Origin: Photobacterium rosenbergii
GTDB lineage: Bacteria > Pseudomonadota > Gammaproteobacteria > Enterobacterales > Vibrionaceae
NCBI RefSeq assembly: GCF_003026455.1
Contig: NZ_PYMB01000001.1
Span: 496,001 to 560,000 of the forward strand
Direction of reading: 5' to 3'
DNA length: 64,000 bases
The notes under the pieces are model-generated. The model was not told where the DNA came from. It ran no database searches and saw only the letters and a list, made by a program, of their open reading frames with translations. Of the stretch, positions 1 through 9,740 are shown piece by piece. The position numbers were made by a program, and so were the translations under genes. How positions within the stretch are numbered: position 1 is the stretch's first letter; each line of letters starts with the position of its first letter.

Positions 1-55
1 ATTTATTGCTGCAAATATTCGCGCTATTGAGACAAAAAAAGACAGTTCATCTTAA
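1..55 (+). CDS. Possible 3' end of an upstream gene (partial)
   Basis: Reading from base 2, an open frame of 17 codons runs in from the window edge and ends at a TAA at 53-55. The residues end in IETKKDSSS. It could be the tail of a protein encoded further left, for instance a regulator of the efflux operon, but 17 codons are too few to identify a family and the frame could be open by chance. Confidence 0.25.
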   Translation, partial: FIAANIRAIETKKDSSS

Positions 56-301
56 TGAATAATATCCATGGGTAGTGAAAATATGCCCATTGATAGACCA
101 ATTTAAAATCAAATGATGTCTAAAGAAGTTTATCTTCTAATAATCTTCTACCTATTGGGTGCATGCGTGCGCACCTGTGCATTTAATTTTTTTTAATACA
201 AAACCTCTTTAAATCGAGGCTTTGGCAAATGGCTTTGCCAATTGATGATGTAAAAGGAGTTATTAAACCAGTTAACAAATACAAACAGTTAGGACCAGAT
301 T
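56..301. other. Intergenic region upstream of the efflux cluster
   Basis: This AT-rich gap carries no gene I can support. It holds a short GC-rich inverted repeat (GGTGC at 158-162, GCACC at 171-175, within alternating GCATGCGTGCGCAC) that stands out from its AT-rich surroundings and could be an operator or a weak hairpin. A promoter for the DUF2860 gene is expected here, but no clear -35/-10 pair was identified. Confidence 0.35.
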
Positions 302-1315
302 ATGCGTTTGGCACACTATATAACGTTAAGCTCTTTCTTTTTTACTCCTCTAGCCGCAAATGCGATTGATCCGATCCCCAAAGAAAGTGGGTTCAGTGGG
401 TATGTTAATCTCGGCGCTGGTGGCGTCTCTGTAAAATCAAATGAATTAGCCAGTGCTGGCTTTATCGATTTAAGCGAAAAATCTATTAACTCTTATGGCT
501 CTGCCAAAAGTGAGAGTAGTGCCATGATGATTGCAGCTGGTGAAATTTCTTATACTTTTGCTGAGTCAGGCACTCAGATCTTTATTGGTAACCGGTTGGA
601 AGATTATATTCGATTTGATCTTTCAACGTTTGCTGGCGTACGTCAAAACCTTGGTAAGGCAGGTGTGATGGGAGCCAGTGTGCTCTATACCGCAGCTGAA
701 ACAGAAGTCTGGTCAGATCCATTTAAAACTGGCGGAGCACGTGAAGAAACTGGTAGGACGGCAAATGGCTATCGACTGATTTGGGATAAAATCTATGGTA
801 CTGGTTTAGAGTTACGGTACTCATATAGAGAGATCGAAATCGACAATGAGCAAAATGGCCAATCACTTAATTTATCAGATGCAGAAAGAACGGCGCTAAA
901 TCGAAATGGTGATAATCATAAAGTCGAGGCAAGATACCAGTTTAGCTCTGAAGATAGAAGGCATATTGTGACACCTGAAGTTTCATACACAAAGCATGAT
1001 ACTCAGGGTAAGGCAATGGCCTGGGAAGGATATTCTGTTGGTGCAAACTATATATACACTAAGGATGATTGGCGTTTTGTCACAAACGTTTACGCATCAA
1101 AGCAAAAAGCGGATGAAGCAAATCCTGTTTTTGGCGAAAAAGCTGATAGTAAATTGCACGGTGTCAGTGTCAATGCTCTCTATAGCAAACCGTTTGGCTT
1201 AAAAAACTGGACAGCTAATGCTGGTGTGGCATGGTTTGAAGATAACAACGATATTTCTTTCTATGACTCACAAGTATTGATGGTCAATGCTGGGATGTTA
1301 TACCGATTTTGGTAA
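302..1315 (+). CDS. DUF2860 family outer-membrane protein
   Basis: The 337-residue product starts with a signal peptide (hydrophobic stretch about residues 7-18, probable cut after ANA at about 21). The mature start IDPIPKESGFSGYVNLGAGG is the hallmark of the DUF2860 family, found mainly in Vibrionaceae. The rest alternates polar and aromatic residues and ends in YRFW, a C-terminal aromatic signature of outer-membrane beta-barrels folded by the Bam complex. The molecular function of the family is not established. It lies 147 bp before an RND efflux operon on the same strand, so an outer-membrane partner role is possible, but it does not resemble TolC. Family call is confident, function is not. 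Confidence 0.8.
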   Translation: MRLAHYITLSSFFFTPLAANAIDPIPKESGFSGYVNLGAGGVSVKSNELASAGFIDLSEKSINSYGSAKSESSAMMIAAGEISYTFAESGTQIFIGNRLEDYIRFDLSTFAGVRQNLGKAGVMGASVLYTAAETEVWSDPFKTGGAREETGRTANGYRLIWDKIYGTGLELRYSYREIEIDNEQNGQSLNLSDAERTALNRNGDNHKVEARYQFSSEDRRHIVTPEVSYTKHDTQGKAMAWEGYSVGANYIYTKDDWRFVTNVYASKQKADEANPVFGEKADSKLHGVSVNALYSKPFGLKNWTANAGVAWFEDNNDISFYDSQVLMVNAGMLYRFW

Positions 1316-1462
1316 ATCAATCTATTAATATTTTATGTTCAATTTCATCTAAAAACCTTTTAATTGAAAAGTTAATCTCAGGTTTATATTTTCCAAATTA
1401 AACTGATAGATAGGTTATTATTAGATAATTACTAATGTCTTCAATTATCATAAAGCTAAATT

Positions 1463-2527
1463 ATGAAAATACATTACTTAAGGTATGTGTTGATAAGTAC
1501 TATTGTTGTTTTTCTAACTGCATGTAAATCAGAAAATGAAATTAACAATGTTAACTACCCAACACCTGTCAAACTGTTTCAGATAAATATAGAAAATAAA
1601 GATAAAAATATTACTTTACCTGCAACGATTAAAGCTTCTGAGCAATCATTACTTTCTTTCCGTGTCGGTGGGCAAATTAACAAGATGTACGTTAATTCAG
1701 GAGATAGAGTAAAAAGAGGAACGCTTTTAGCAACTATAGAGTCTTCTATATACGATCAAGAAGTTAATCTTGCAAAAGCAAATTATGAATTAGCTTTGGT
1801 GGTATATAATAGAGCAAAACTTCTGGTTAAGAAGGGGTTTGTTTCAAAATCTGATTATGATACGGCAAAAAGTGAATTGCAAACATCAAAGTCAGCATTA
1901 GAGAAGGCACAAAATAATAGAAACTATACTCGTTTAGTATCACCTTTTGATGGTGTGGTTATAACGAAGTATAGTGAAGCCTATGAATTTGCAAGAGAAA
2001 AAGAAGTAGTTGTTGGTATTCAAGCAGAATCCATGTTTGATATCAGCTTTCAACTTCCGGAGCAATTTATTTCTTTGATTAGCCAAAAATCAGGAAGTGT
2101 TACACCAAATACTAAGGTTAATGTTCAATTTGAGGGAAGTGAACGTTTCTATGATGCAAGTATTAAAGAGATAAATACAGTTGCTGATCAAGCAACCGCA
2201 AGTTATACCGTGGTTGCATCTATAACAAAACCCGATGAAATTAATTTACTCCCTGGTATGACTGCTAAGGTCAAATTATCTATCTCAAAGAGTAAAAATT
2301 ACCGAAAGTCCAAAATACCGGTATCTGCATTGATAAACGAAAATGGTCAAACTTATATTTTTCGTTGGGAACCAGAAGTCAATAAATTAACAAAAGTCGC
2401 AATCAAAATAGAAGATAATCAACTGGTTGACGGTTTGAGTGACGGTGATTGGGTTGTTGAAGTTGGTGTGTCTGAGCTTAGGGATGGACAAACGGCAGTA
2501 CAGTGGATTAAAGAGCGGGGCCTGTAA
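1463..2527 (+). CDS. RND efflux periplasmic adaptor lipoprotein (first of two; VexI-like)
   Basis: The product is a membrane-fusion protein that would bridge an inner-membrane RND pump to an outer-membrane channel. It has a lipoprotein signal peptide with lipobox LTAC (Cys about residue 21), then the biotinyl-lipoyl-like half motif (LSFRVGGQINKMYVNSGDRVKRG), an alpha-helical hairpin (about 95-150), the second lipoyl half (RLVSPFDGVVI) and a beta-barrel domain. The length of 354 residues is normal. The next adaptor starts 2 bp after its stop, so the two are translationally coupled. Codon use is more AT-rich than in the pump gene. Two adaptors plus one pump is the arrangement of Vibrio cholerae VexIJK. 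Confidence 0.85.
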   Translation: MKIHYLRYVLISTIVVFLTACKSENEINNVNYPTPVKLFQINIENKDKNITLPATIKASEQSLLSFRVGGQINKMYVNSGDRVKRGTLLATIESSIYDQEVNLAKANYELALVVYNRAKLLVKKGFVSKSDYDTAKSELQTSKSALEKAQNNRNYTRLVSPFDGVVITKYSEAYEFAREKEVVVGIQAESMFDISFQLPEQFISLISQKSGSVTPNTKVNVQFEGSERFYDASIKEINTVADQATASYTVVASITKPDEINLLPGMTAKVKLSISKSKNYRKSKIPVSALINENGQTYIFRWEPEVNKLTKVAIKIEDNQLVDGLSDGDWVVEVGVSELRDGQTAVQWIKERGL

Positions 2528-2529
2528 AT

Positions 2530-3609
2530 ATGAAAAAGAAATATTTAACATTAGTATTATTATCGTGTATGAGTTTGATGGCCTGTACTGAAGAAGTTGA
2601 AATTAAGAATACAGCCACGAGAGCCGTTGTATACGAACTTCCTAAGCAAAATACCAGCGATGTACATGTATTTACTGGCATAGCAAAAGCACACGAATTG
2701 ACTGAACTTTCTTTTCGAGTTGACGGGAAGATCGCCTCTATTAAGGTTATCAATGGCCAGCAGGTAAAAACAGGTGAGCTTTTAGCTGTTCTTGATAAAA
2801 CAGATTATGAAATAAGTGTTAATGATCGTCGGGCTAGGAACGCTAAATCATTAAAGCAATATCAGCGCGCTAAGAAGATGTTGGATAAAAACATGATGTC
2901 TCAAGCTGAATATGACAAATTGAAAGCGGAATACCTAGTGGCAAATGCTGAGCTTAAAATGGCTGAGTTACATCTGAAATACACAGAATTACGGGCACCT
3001 TTTGATGGCGTTATTGGTGATGTGTACCTCGATGATTTTGAAAATATTCTACCTGGTACTTCAATTTTAAGTATGCACAAACCAAATCACGTTGAGGTGG
3101 ATGTGCAGGTACCGGATAGCATTGTTGCGTCTTCAAGTCGGGATCAGGCTATGCAAGGTGAGCAAATATTTAATGTAGTTTTCGATGGTTATCCTGACAC
3201 TGTATTTGAAGCCAAAGTGCTTGAGTTAGGGATGAATAAAGATCCAATTAGTCAGAGCTATATTGCTACGTTGATTGTTAATGCCGATCCTGAACATATC
3301 GTGTTAGAAGGTATGCCGGCTAAGGTTTCTGTAGAACTCGCAGGGTTAAATCAACCGTATCAAAGTGAATACCTAGTCCCTTTGAGTGCAATTCAAATGC
3401 AAGAGGGAAATTTATTAGATAAAAAAACGGCCAGTGTCTGGGTATATCAAGATGAGAGTCAAACTGTTTCACGACGAGAAGTTCTTTTAGGTAAGCCTGT
3501 TGATGGCATGATGAAAATAAAAGCCGGCCTGAATGACGGTGAAATGATTATTTCAGAGGGTGCCTCACGTTTAACTGAAGGCCAGAAAGTTGTAAGGGTG
3601 AATGGATAG
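2530..3609 (+). CDS. RND efflux periplasmic adaptor lipoprotein (second; VexJ-like)
   Basis: This is a second membrane-fusion protein, 359 residues, with lipobox LMAC (Cys about residue 19), the lipoyl half motif LSFRVDGKIASIKVINGQQVKTG, a helical hairpin around 95-145 and the partner half motif ELRAPFDGVIGDVYL. It is clearly a paralogue of the preceding protein but diverged enough to suggest a division of labour rather than a recent duplication. In tripartite pumps with two adaptors both are usually thought to enter a mixed adaptor ring. It is followed after 5 bp by the pump gene, so all three are one operon. Confidence 0.85.
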   Translation: MKKKYLTLVLLSCMSLMACTEEVEIKNTATRAVVYELPKQNTSDVHVFTGIAKAHELTELSFRVDGKIASIKVINGQQVKTGELLAVLDKTDYEISVNDRRARNAKSLKQYQRAKKMLDKNMMSQAEYDKLKAEYLVANAELKMAELHLKYTELRAPFDGVIGDVYLDDFENILPGTSILSMHKPNHVEVDVQVPDSIVASSSRDQAMQGEQIFNVVFDGYPDTVFEAKVLELGMNKDPISQSYIATLIVNADPEHIVLEGMPAKVSVELAGLNQPYQSEYLVPLSAIQMQEGNLLDKKTASVWVYQDESQTVSRREVLLGKPVDGMMKIKAGLNDGEMIISEGASRLTEGQKVVRVNG

Positions 3610-3614
3610 AGATT

Positions 3615-6600
3615 ATGAACATCGCAAGTTACTTTGTAAAAAATACCATAATCAGTTGGATGTTTACCTTAATTTTGCTTGTTGGCGGTGTCATGTCTTT
3701 TCTTGGTCTGGGGCAACTTGAGGATCCGCCCTTTACAATTAAAGATGCTGTTGTGGTAACGCTCTATCCGGGAGCGACGGCAACAGAAGTTGAAGAAGAA
3801 GTGACTTACCCGATTGAAAAAGCAATCCAAGCGCTTCCATACGTGGATGAAATAGTCTCCGTAAGCACATCGGGGATGTCTCAAATAACTGTCAGTATTA
3901 AAGATACTAACGGTCCAGAAGTATTACCCCAAATATGGGATGAGCTAAGACGGAAAGTGGGCGATATGGTCTACCAACTCCCGCCGGGGGTTCAGACGCC
4001 TCTAGTAAATGATGATTTCGGTGATGTATACGGTGTCATGCTGATGGCAACGGGCGATGGTTATAGCTACCAAGAGCTTTTGGATTATGTTGACTATGTT
4101 AAGCGTGAACTGGAATTGGTCCCTGGAGTGGGGAAAGTGACACTGGCTGGGCAGCAAGATGAGCAAGTCTTTATCGAAGTGTCATTGAATAAACTTGCCG
4201 CTTTCCAGCTCGATCCTTCATTGGTTACTAGCTTACTAGATTCACAAAACATGGTTGTGGATTCAGGTAATATCCGCATTGATAATGAAAACTTAAAAAT
4301 GCGACCAACAGGGACTTTTGATTCTGTTGAAAAATTGGGTGATCTGATTATTCCAGGAGCGTCGAAGGATAAGCAAATTTTCTTGAAAGATGTGGCGACT
4401 ATCCATCGTGGATATCAGGATATTCCTAACCATCTTGTTTCTTTCAATCAAAGCCAAGCAATAAACCTCGGCCTTGCCTTTGCTGATGGGGTAAATGTTG
4501 TTGAAGTTGGCAAAGCCCTGAATGCCAAACTTGCAGACATAGATTACGCTCGTCCTGCAGGTATGAAAATGGAGGTTATGTATAACCAACCTTTGGAAGT
4601 CGATAAGTCGGTTCAAGATTTTGTTATGAACCTTCTCGCTGCAGTCGTGATTGTTATTATTGTTCTGCTGATCTTCATGGGTGTGAAAAGTGGTGTGCTT
4701 ATTGGAATAATCTTGTTTCTGACCTGCTTAGGAACGTTTATTTTGATGAAGCAGGCAGGGATAGAATTACAGCGAATATCTTTAGGTGCACTTATTATTG
4801 CCTTGGGTATGTTGGTGGATAATGCAATTGTCGTTGTCGAAGGGATCCTGATCGGCAGGCAGAAAGGGCAAACAACGTTGGAGTCGGCTAAAAACATTGT
4901 TGGTCAGACAATGTGGCCACTGTTAGGCGCAACAATTATTGCTGTAACGGCTTTTGCACCGATTGGCCTTTCACCGGACTCAACCGGTGAATATGCAGGT
5001 TCTCTTTTCTGGGTATTACTGTTTTCGTTAATTCTTTCATGGGTAACGGCGATTACGCTGACGCCTTTTTTTGCTAAGTTATTTTTTGATGATAAAGCCC
5101 ATAAGAGTGGTGATGTTGAACAAGCAGATCCCTACAAGGGTGCATTCTTTACAGGCTATAAGGCTTTGCTTGATCTATGCATGCGTTTTCGATGGGGAGC
5201 GATATTGTGTGTGGTAATCGCTTTTGCTATTTCAATTGTTGGTTTTAGCTATGTGAAGCAGTCTTTTTTCCCGTCTTCTACGACACCGATATTTTTGGTC
5301 GATGTGTGGTTACCTGAGGGGACAGATATACGAGCGACGCAATCAACCATTGAAGATATGGAAGATATCGCAACAAAATTAGAAGATGTTGAGTTTGTAT
5401 CCTCTTCTGTTGGTAAGGGCTTTCAGCGATTCATGCTGACTTACGAACCTCAGAAAAGTTATGCGGCATATGCGCAATTAGCAATTCGGACCTCTGAGTT
5501 TAATACGCTTGAGCCTGTTATGAAAACCTACCGTCGCCAAATTGAGGCTGAGTTTCCACAGGCACAATTTAAGTTCAAAAGGTTAGAAAACGGGCCTTCA
5601 ACGGATGCGAAAATCGAAGCAAGGATTCAAGGAGCAGATCCGGATAAATTACGTGAGATTGCTGTTGAGGTAATGTCCATCCTTAACAATACTCCCGGAA
5701 CTGTCAACGTCCGCCATGACTGGCGGGAAAGATCGAAGTTTATAGAGCCGCAATTTAACGAGTTACAGGCTCGTCGATTAGGTATAACCAAAACAGATGT
5801 TGAGAATACCTTGAACCAAGCTTTTGCAGGGATGAAAGTGGGCTTATATCGTGAAGGAACGCATTTATTACCAATTATCTCACGTCTTCCAGACGAAGAG
5901 CGTGTTGATATTAATTCTCTCGATAGTTTACGAATTTGGAGTCCTGCACTTGCTACGTATGTGCCATTACAACAGGCTGTGAGTGGTTTTGATGTGAAGT
6001 TTGAAGATCCTATCATTCAACGTCGAGATAGAAAGAGGACATTGACCGTGTTCGCGGATGCCGACTTTGAATACGATATCTTGCCATCTGAGTTGTTTGA
6101 AAAGATCCGTCCTCAGGTAGAAGCGATAGAGCTACCACCGGGTTATGAATTATCTTGGGGAGGTGAGCACGAGTCATCAACTGATGCAGGTAATGCTTTA
6201 TTCGCATCGCTACCAATGGGCTTTGCTGTGATGTTTTTAATTACCGTCGTGTTATTTAACTCGATACGTAAGCCATTAGTCATTTGGTGCAGTGTGCCAC
6301 TGGCAATGATTGGTATAACGCTGGGATTGCTTGTGATGGGGACGCCTTTTGGCTTTATGGCGCTTCTTGCGATGTTGAGCCTGTCTGGCATGTTGCTGAA
6401 AAATGGCATTGTTTTGTTGGATCAAATAAACATCGATATTGCAGAGGGTAAAGAGCCTTTCCAGGCTGTATTTGAGTCAACGGTGAGCCGTGTCCGTCCT
6501 GTGTGTATGGCTGCAATTACGACGATACTTGGTATGTTGCCTTTGGTAACCGATGCCTTCTTCGAATCTATGGCTGCAGTTATCATGTTTGGCCTTGGTG

Positions 6601-6686
6601 TTGCTACCATTTTGACTCTGCTTATAGTGCCTGTGATTTATATTATCTTCTTTAGAATACCTTACCGTAGCTATAAAACATTTTAG
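3615..6686 (+). CDS. RND efflux pump, inner-membrane permease (VexK-like)
   Basis: The 1023-residue protein is a full-length RND permease driven by proton influx. It has the N-terminal TM1 (about 10-31), a first periplasmic porter domain, a TM2-TM6 block with the proton-relay segment GMLVDNAIVVVEG (about 397-409), TM7, a second periplasmic domain and a C-terminal TM block (LSLSGMLLKNGIVLLDQI). The relay carries Asp-Asn where AcrB has two adjacent aspartates, so it belongs to a different RND branch from the AcrB-type pump at 56260. No outer-membrane TolC gene accompanies the operon, so a TolC encoded elsewhere is presumably used. Substrate cannot be read from sequence. Confidence 0.9.
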   Translation: MNIASYFVKNTIISWMFTLILLVGGVMSFLGLGQLEDPPFTIKDAVVVTLYPGATATEVEEEVTYPIEKAIQALPYVDEIVSVSTSGMSQITVSIKDTNGPEVLPQIWDELRRKVGDMVYQLPPGVQTPLVNDDFGDVYGVMLMATGDGYSYQELLDYVDYVKRELELVPGVGKVTLAGQQDEQVFIEVSLNKLAAFQLDPSLVTSLLDSQNMVVDSGNIRIDNENLKMRPTGTFDSVEKLGDLIIPGASKDKQIFLKDVATIHRGYQDIPNHLVSFNQSQAINLGLAFADGVNVVEVGKALNAKLADIDYARPAGMKMEVMYNQPLEVDKSVQDFVMNLLAAVVIVIIVLLIFMGVKSGVLIGIILFLTCLGTFILMKQAGIELQRISLGALIIALGMLVDNAIVVVEGILIGRQKGQTTLESAKNIVGQTMWPLLGATIIAVTAFAPIGLSPDSTGEYAGSLFWVLLFSLILSWVTAITLTPFFAKLFFDDKAHKSGDVEQADPYKGAFFTGYKALLDLCMRFRWGAILCVVIAFAISIVGFSYVKQSFFPSSTTPIFLVDVWLPEGTDIRATQSTIEDMEDIATKLEDVEFVSSSVGKGFQRFMLTYEPQKSYAAYAQLAIRTSEFNTLEPVMKTYRRQIEAEFPQAQFKFKRLENGPSTDAKIEARIQGADPDKLREIAVEVMSILNNTPGTVNVRHDWRERSKFIEPQFNELQARRLGITKTDVENTLNQAFAGMKVGLYREGTHLLPIISRLPDEERVDINSLDSLRIWSPALATYVPLQQAVSGFDVKFEDPIIQRRDRKRTLTVFADADFEYDILPSELFEKIRPQVEAIELPPGYELSWGGEHESSTDAGNALFASLPMGFAVMFLITVVLFNSIRKPLVIWCSVPLAMIGITLGLLVMGTPFGFMALLAMLSLSGMLLKNGIVLLDQINIDIAEGKEPFQAVFESTVSRVRPVCMAAITTILGMLPLVTDAFFESMAAVIMFGLGVATILTLLIVPVIYIIFFRIPYRSYKTF

Positions 6687-6694
6687 CGTTTAAT

Positions 6695-6734
6695 ATTCGG
6701 CCTTTTATTAGCCCCTGCTAATAAAAGGCCGAAT
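6695..6734 (+). terminator. Perfect 17-bp inverted repeat after the RND operon
   Basis: Arms 6695-6711 and 6718-6734 are perfectly complementary (ATTCGGCCTTTTATTAG and its complement) around a 6-nt loop. It lies 9 bp after the pump stop codon. No clear U-run follows, so it may act as a weak or bidirectional terminator or an mRNA-stabilising hairpin. Confidence 0.65.
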
Positions 6735-7209
6735 CTCTGTATTAATCATATTGAATTGATATTGTTGTAAATAAACAACAGCATAGGAGGCTATCATTTG
6801 AACCTACTGAGTTCACAAGAAATCTTGTTGGGTTGAGTTCACAAAATTGATGAATGTTGCTGTAATAACACTAACTAAATTTGGCAATTATCAACTTATT
6901 GAATGATTGTGTTTGAATTAATCAGTATGTGGTTACTGATAAAGTTTGATTTGTTTGTATTAAATGGCATTTGTTTTTGTGTTGTTAATTTTTAGTTATA
7001 TCTTGTTTGCTGCTACGCGAAGGATCTTTGGTTTAAATTACGTAAGCCCTCCCTTTTAACAAATTTGTATCAGCATAATTTCCCTATGGTTACACTAATG
7101 TGCCTGTATCACAAAATAGGTGCCCCTTTCAGTTTGTTCCTCAGTGATCCTTCATATTTGTCTCATCGAATCCCCAATACCCTATACGCATAATAAAGGA
7201 TTGATAACG
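6735..7209. promoter_or_regulatory. Intergenic region with promoter of the sugar ABC operon
   Basis: This 475-bp AT-rich stretch has no convincing gene. It contains two copies of TGAGTTCACAA spaced 26 bp apart (6808-6818 and 6834-6844), a possible protein-binding site. Codons in frame upstream of 7210 look non-coding, and AAAGGA at 7195-7200 is a good ribosome binding site for the ATG at 7210. Confidence 0.45.
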
Positions 7210-8184
7210 ATGAAAAAGGTCTTATTCAATGTCGCGGCTCTTACACTCGCGTTAGCAACTGCAGGTGTTCAGGCGAAAGACTATGAAATTGTGAACGTCG
7301 TGAAAGTTTCTGGTATCCCTTGGTTTAACCAAATGAATAAAGGTATTGAGCAAGCAGCCGATGATTTTGGTGTTAATGCTCGCCAGCTTGGTCCATCAAC
7401 ACCTGATCCAGCACAACAGGTCAAGATTATTGAAGACTTGATCGCTAAAGGGGTTGATGCAATTACCGTTGTCCCTAATGACGTCACCGTTTTGGAACCT
7501 GTCTTTAAGAAAGCTCGCGAAAGAGGGATCATTGTCCTGACTCACGAATCACCAGATGGCCACAGTGCTGACTGGGATATTGAAACTATCGATAATAAAG
7601 CTTATGCAAAAGCAACGATGGATGAGCTTGCGAAAAATATGGGTGAGAAGGGCGGTTACGCGGTTTATGTTGGTTCTCTAACCGTACCACTTCACAACAA
7701 CTGGGCAAACTTGGCAATTGATTATCAAAAGCAGGCATACCCAGAGATGTATGAAGTGACCAATCGAATGCCGGTTGCTGAAAGTATTGATGCATCATAT
7801 GCGGCAACCAACGACCTAATGAAGGCACACCCTGATATGACGGGCATTGTATCCTACGGTTCACTGGGTGCAATCGGTGCTGGTGAAGCTATTAAGAAGA
7901 AACGTGCCAAAAATAAAATGAGTACAGTAGGCATCATGATGCCGAGCCAAGCAGCTCCTTATTTGCTCCGAGGTGAAATCGATAAAGGTTTCCTTTGGAA
8001 CCCTGCCGATGCTGGCTATGCAATGGTGGCCGTTGCAAAACAAATGCTAGATGGCCAGAAAGTGGCTGATGGAGTAACTGTAAATAATCTAGGTGTTGCA
8101 GAAATCGATAAAGAAAACCGTGTCATTAAGTTTAATAAGATCCTTGAAGTGGATAAATCTAATGCACGTGAATTAGGTTTCTAA
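7210..8184 (+). CDS. Sugar ABC transporter periplasmic binding protein
   Basis: The 324-residue product has a typical signal peptide (MKKVLFNVAALTLALATAGVQA, cut after residue 22) followed by a periplasmic-binding-protein type 1 fold of the ribose/LsrB/RhaS class: the repeats GIPWFNQMNKGIEQAADDFG, DPAQQVKIIEDLIAKGVDAI and the hinge-region IVLTHESPDG. The ATG at 7210 is chosen because of the AAAGGA site and because the signal peptide starts there. It would capture a sugar in the periplasm and hand it to the transporter encoded next. Similar proteins are often labelled autoinducer-2 binding, but the kinase at the end of this operon points to a pentose-type substrate. The exact sugar is unknown. 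Confidence 0.85.
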   Translation: MKKVLFNVAALTLALATAGVQAKDYEIVNVVKVSGIPWFNQMNKGIEQAADDFGVNARQLGPSTPDPAQQVKIIEDLIAKGVDAITVVPNDVTVLEPVFKKARERGIIVLTHESPDGHSADWDIETIDNKAYAKATMDELAKNMGEKGGYAVYVGSLTVPLHNNWANLAIDYQKQAYPEMYEVTNRMPVAESIDASYAATNDLMKAHPDMTGIVSYGSLGAIGAGEAIKKKRAKNKMSTVGIMMPSQAAPYLLRGEIDKGFLWNPADAGYAMVAVAKQMLDGQKVADGVTVNNLGVAEIDKENRVIKFNKILEVDKSNARELGF

Positions 8185-8246
8185 TTTCTTTATCGAAAAA
8201 TCTTATATAGGGCAGTGCAATGCTGCCCTCTAGCTGGAAATCCATC

Positions 8247-9740
8247 ATGTCAAACGAAGCATTTATTACCTTAAAACGGGTATCCAAGCACTTTGGTTCC
8301 GTTAAGGCCCTTGATGGCATTAACCTGACTTTTAATGAAGGTGAAGTCCACTGCCTTGCAGGAAAAAACGGTTGTGGCAAAAGTACCTTATTCAAAGTGA
8401 TTTCAGGTGTACATGATCCTGAAAAGGGCGCCGAAATTATTATTAACGGAAAAAGTTATTCACGCCTAACCCCACAACAATCGATAGAGCACGGTATTCA
8501 GGTGATATACCAGGACTTATCGTTATTTCCTAATCTCACTGTTGCTGAAAATATTGCAGTTCAAGACCATATGGCATGGACGAAAGGGTTGGTGAAGCAA
8601 TCTCGAATCAATGCGATTGCCAAGTCAGCGATGGAAAAGGTTGGGGTTAAACTCCCTTTGGGCAGACGTGTCGAGCAACTTTCTATCGCTGAATGCCAAT
8701 TAGTGGCAATTTGTCGAGCGATGGCTTCTGATGCCAAATTGGTGATTATGGATGAACCAACGGCTTCGCTGACACGCACTGAAGTGAATAACCTTATTGC
8801 CGTAGTTGCTGATCTTAAATCAAAAGGTGTGACAGTTGTTTTTGTCAGTCACAAGCTTGATGAAGTTATGGAAATTTCTGACCGTATTACGGTTATTCGA
8901 GACGGCAAAACGATTGGGACATATCCTGCAGAAGAGATAGACAGTGATGAGTTGGCTTTTTTGATGACTGGCCAACGTTTTGAATTCTCACCCCTCGAAG
9001 AATATCAACAACAGGGAGAGGTGAAGCTAGAGGTTTCTGGCTTAACCAAGAAAGGGCAATTTAAAGATATCGACCTTCAAGTCCGAGCCGGAGAAATTGT
9101 ATCTATTACAGGTTTGTTGGGTTCCGGTCGAACAGAATTATGTTTGGCACTATTTGGTATGACAAAGCCAGATACTGGCGAAATAAAGTTGAACGGCAAG
9201 CCAGTATCGTTTCGCTCCAACCGTGATGCCATTGCTCATGGTATCGGTTATGTCTCTGAAGACAGGATGAGTACCGGGTTAGTGATGGAGCAAACTATTC
9301 AGGATAATACGACAGCGGCTGTTTTACCTCGACTAAAGCGCAGCAATGGCTTTCTCGACCACACCAAGGCAAAAGAACTCGTTCGCAAGCTTATCTCTTC
9401 ACTCTCAATTAAAGTTGCCGATCCCATGTTGCCAGTAACGAGTCTCTCTGGGGGGAACGCACAGCGTATCTCGATCGCAAAATGGATTGCCGCTGAGCCG
9501 GATGTGTTAATTCTTGATTCCCCAACGGTGGGTGTCGATGTAGCTAATAAAGAGAGTATTTACCAAATTGCCAAAGACCTTGCAGCAAAAGGGATGGCAA
9601 TCATCATGGTTAGTGACGAGATCCCCGAGGTGTTCTACAACAGCCATCGTGTCATTGTGATGAAAGAAGGGCAATTCACCCATGACTTTCACCCAGTATC
9701 CACTACCGAGCAAGAAATTATGGAGGCCGTCAATGCCTGA
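8247..9740 (+). CDS. Sugar ABC transporter ATP-binding protein (two fused ATPase domains)
   Basis: At 497 residues this matches RbsA/MglA/LsrA-type ATPases with two nucleotide-binding domains. Domain 1 has Walker A GKNGCGKST, a reduced signature region LSIAECQLVAICRA and Walker B LVIMDEPTAS. Domain 2 has a Walker A-like GLLGSGRTE, the signature LSGGNAQRISIAKW and Walker B VLILDSPTVGVD. In domain 2 the usual catalytic Glu after the Walker B Asp is Ser, so hydrolysis is probably asymmetric. The start at 8247 gives MSNEAFITLKRV; the nine codons upstream in frame are unlike the family. The gene follows the binding protein by 62 bp and overlaps the first permease by 8 bp. Confidence 0.9.
   Translation: MSNEAFITLKRVSKHFGSVKALDGINLTFNEGEVHCLAGKNGCGKSTLFKVISGVHDPEKGAEIIINGKSYSRLTPQQSIEHGIQVIYQDLSLFPNLTVAENIAVQDHMAWTKGLVKQSRINAIAKSAMEKVGVKLPLGRRVEQLSIAECQLVAICRAMASDAKLVIMDEPTASLTRTEVNNLIAVVADLKSKGVTVVFVSHKLDEVMEISDRITVIRDGKTIGTYPAEEIDSDELAFLMTGQRFEFSPLEEYQQQGEVKLEVSGLTKKGQFKDIDLQVRAGEIVSITGLLGSGRTELCLALFGMTKPDTGEIKLNGKPVSFRSNRDAIAHGIGYVSEDRMSTGLVMEQTIQDNTTAAVLPRLKRSNGFLDHTKAKELVRKLISSLSIKVADPMLPVTSLSGGNAQRISIAKWIAAEPDVLILDSPTVGVDVANKESIYQIAKDLAAKGMAIIMVSDEIPEVFYNSHRVIVMKEGQFTHDFHPVSTTEQEIMEAVNA

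Noticed and set aside
7120..7209. Extended N terminus of the sugar-binding protein
   Set aside because: The 30 extra residues would precede a normal signal peptide, and a good ribosome site directs initiation at 7210.
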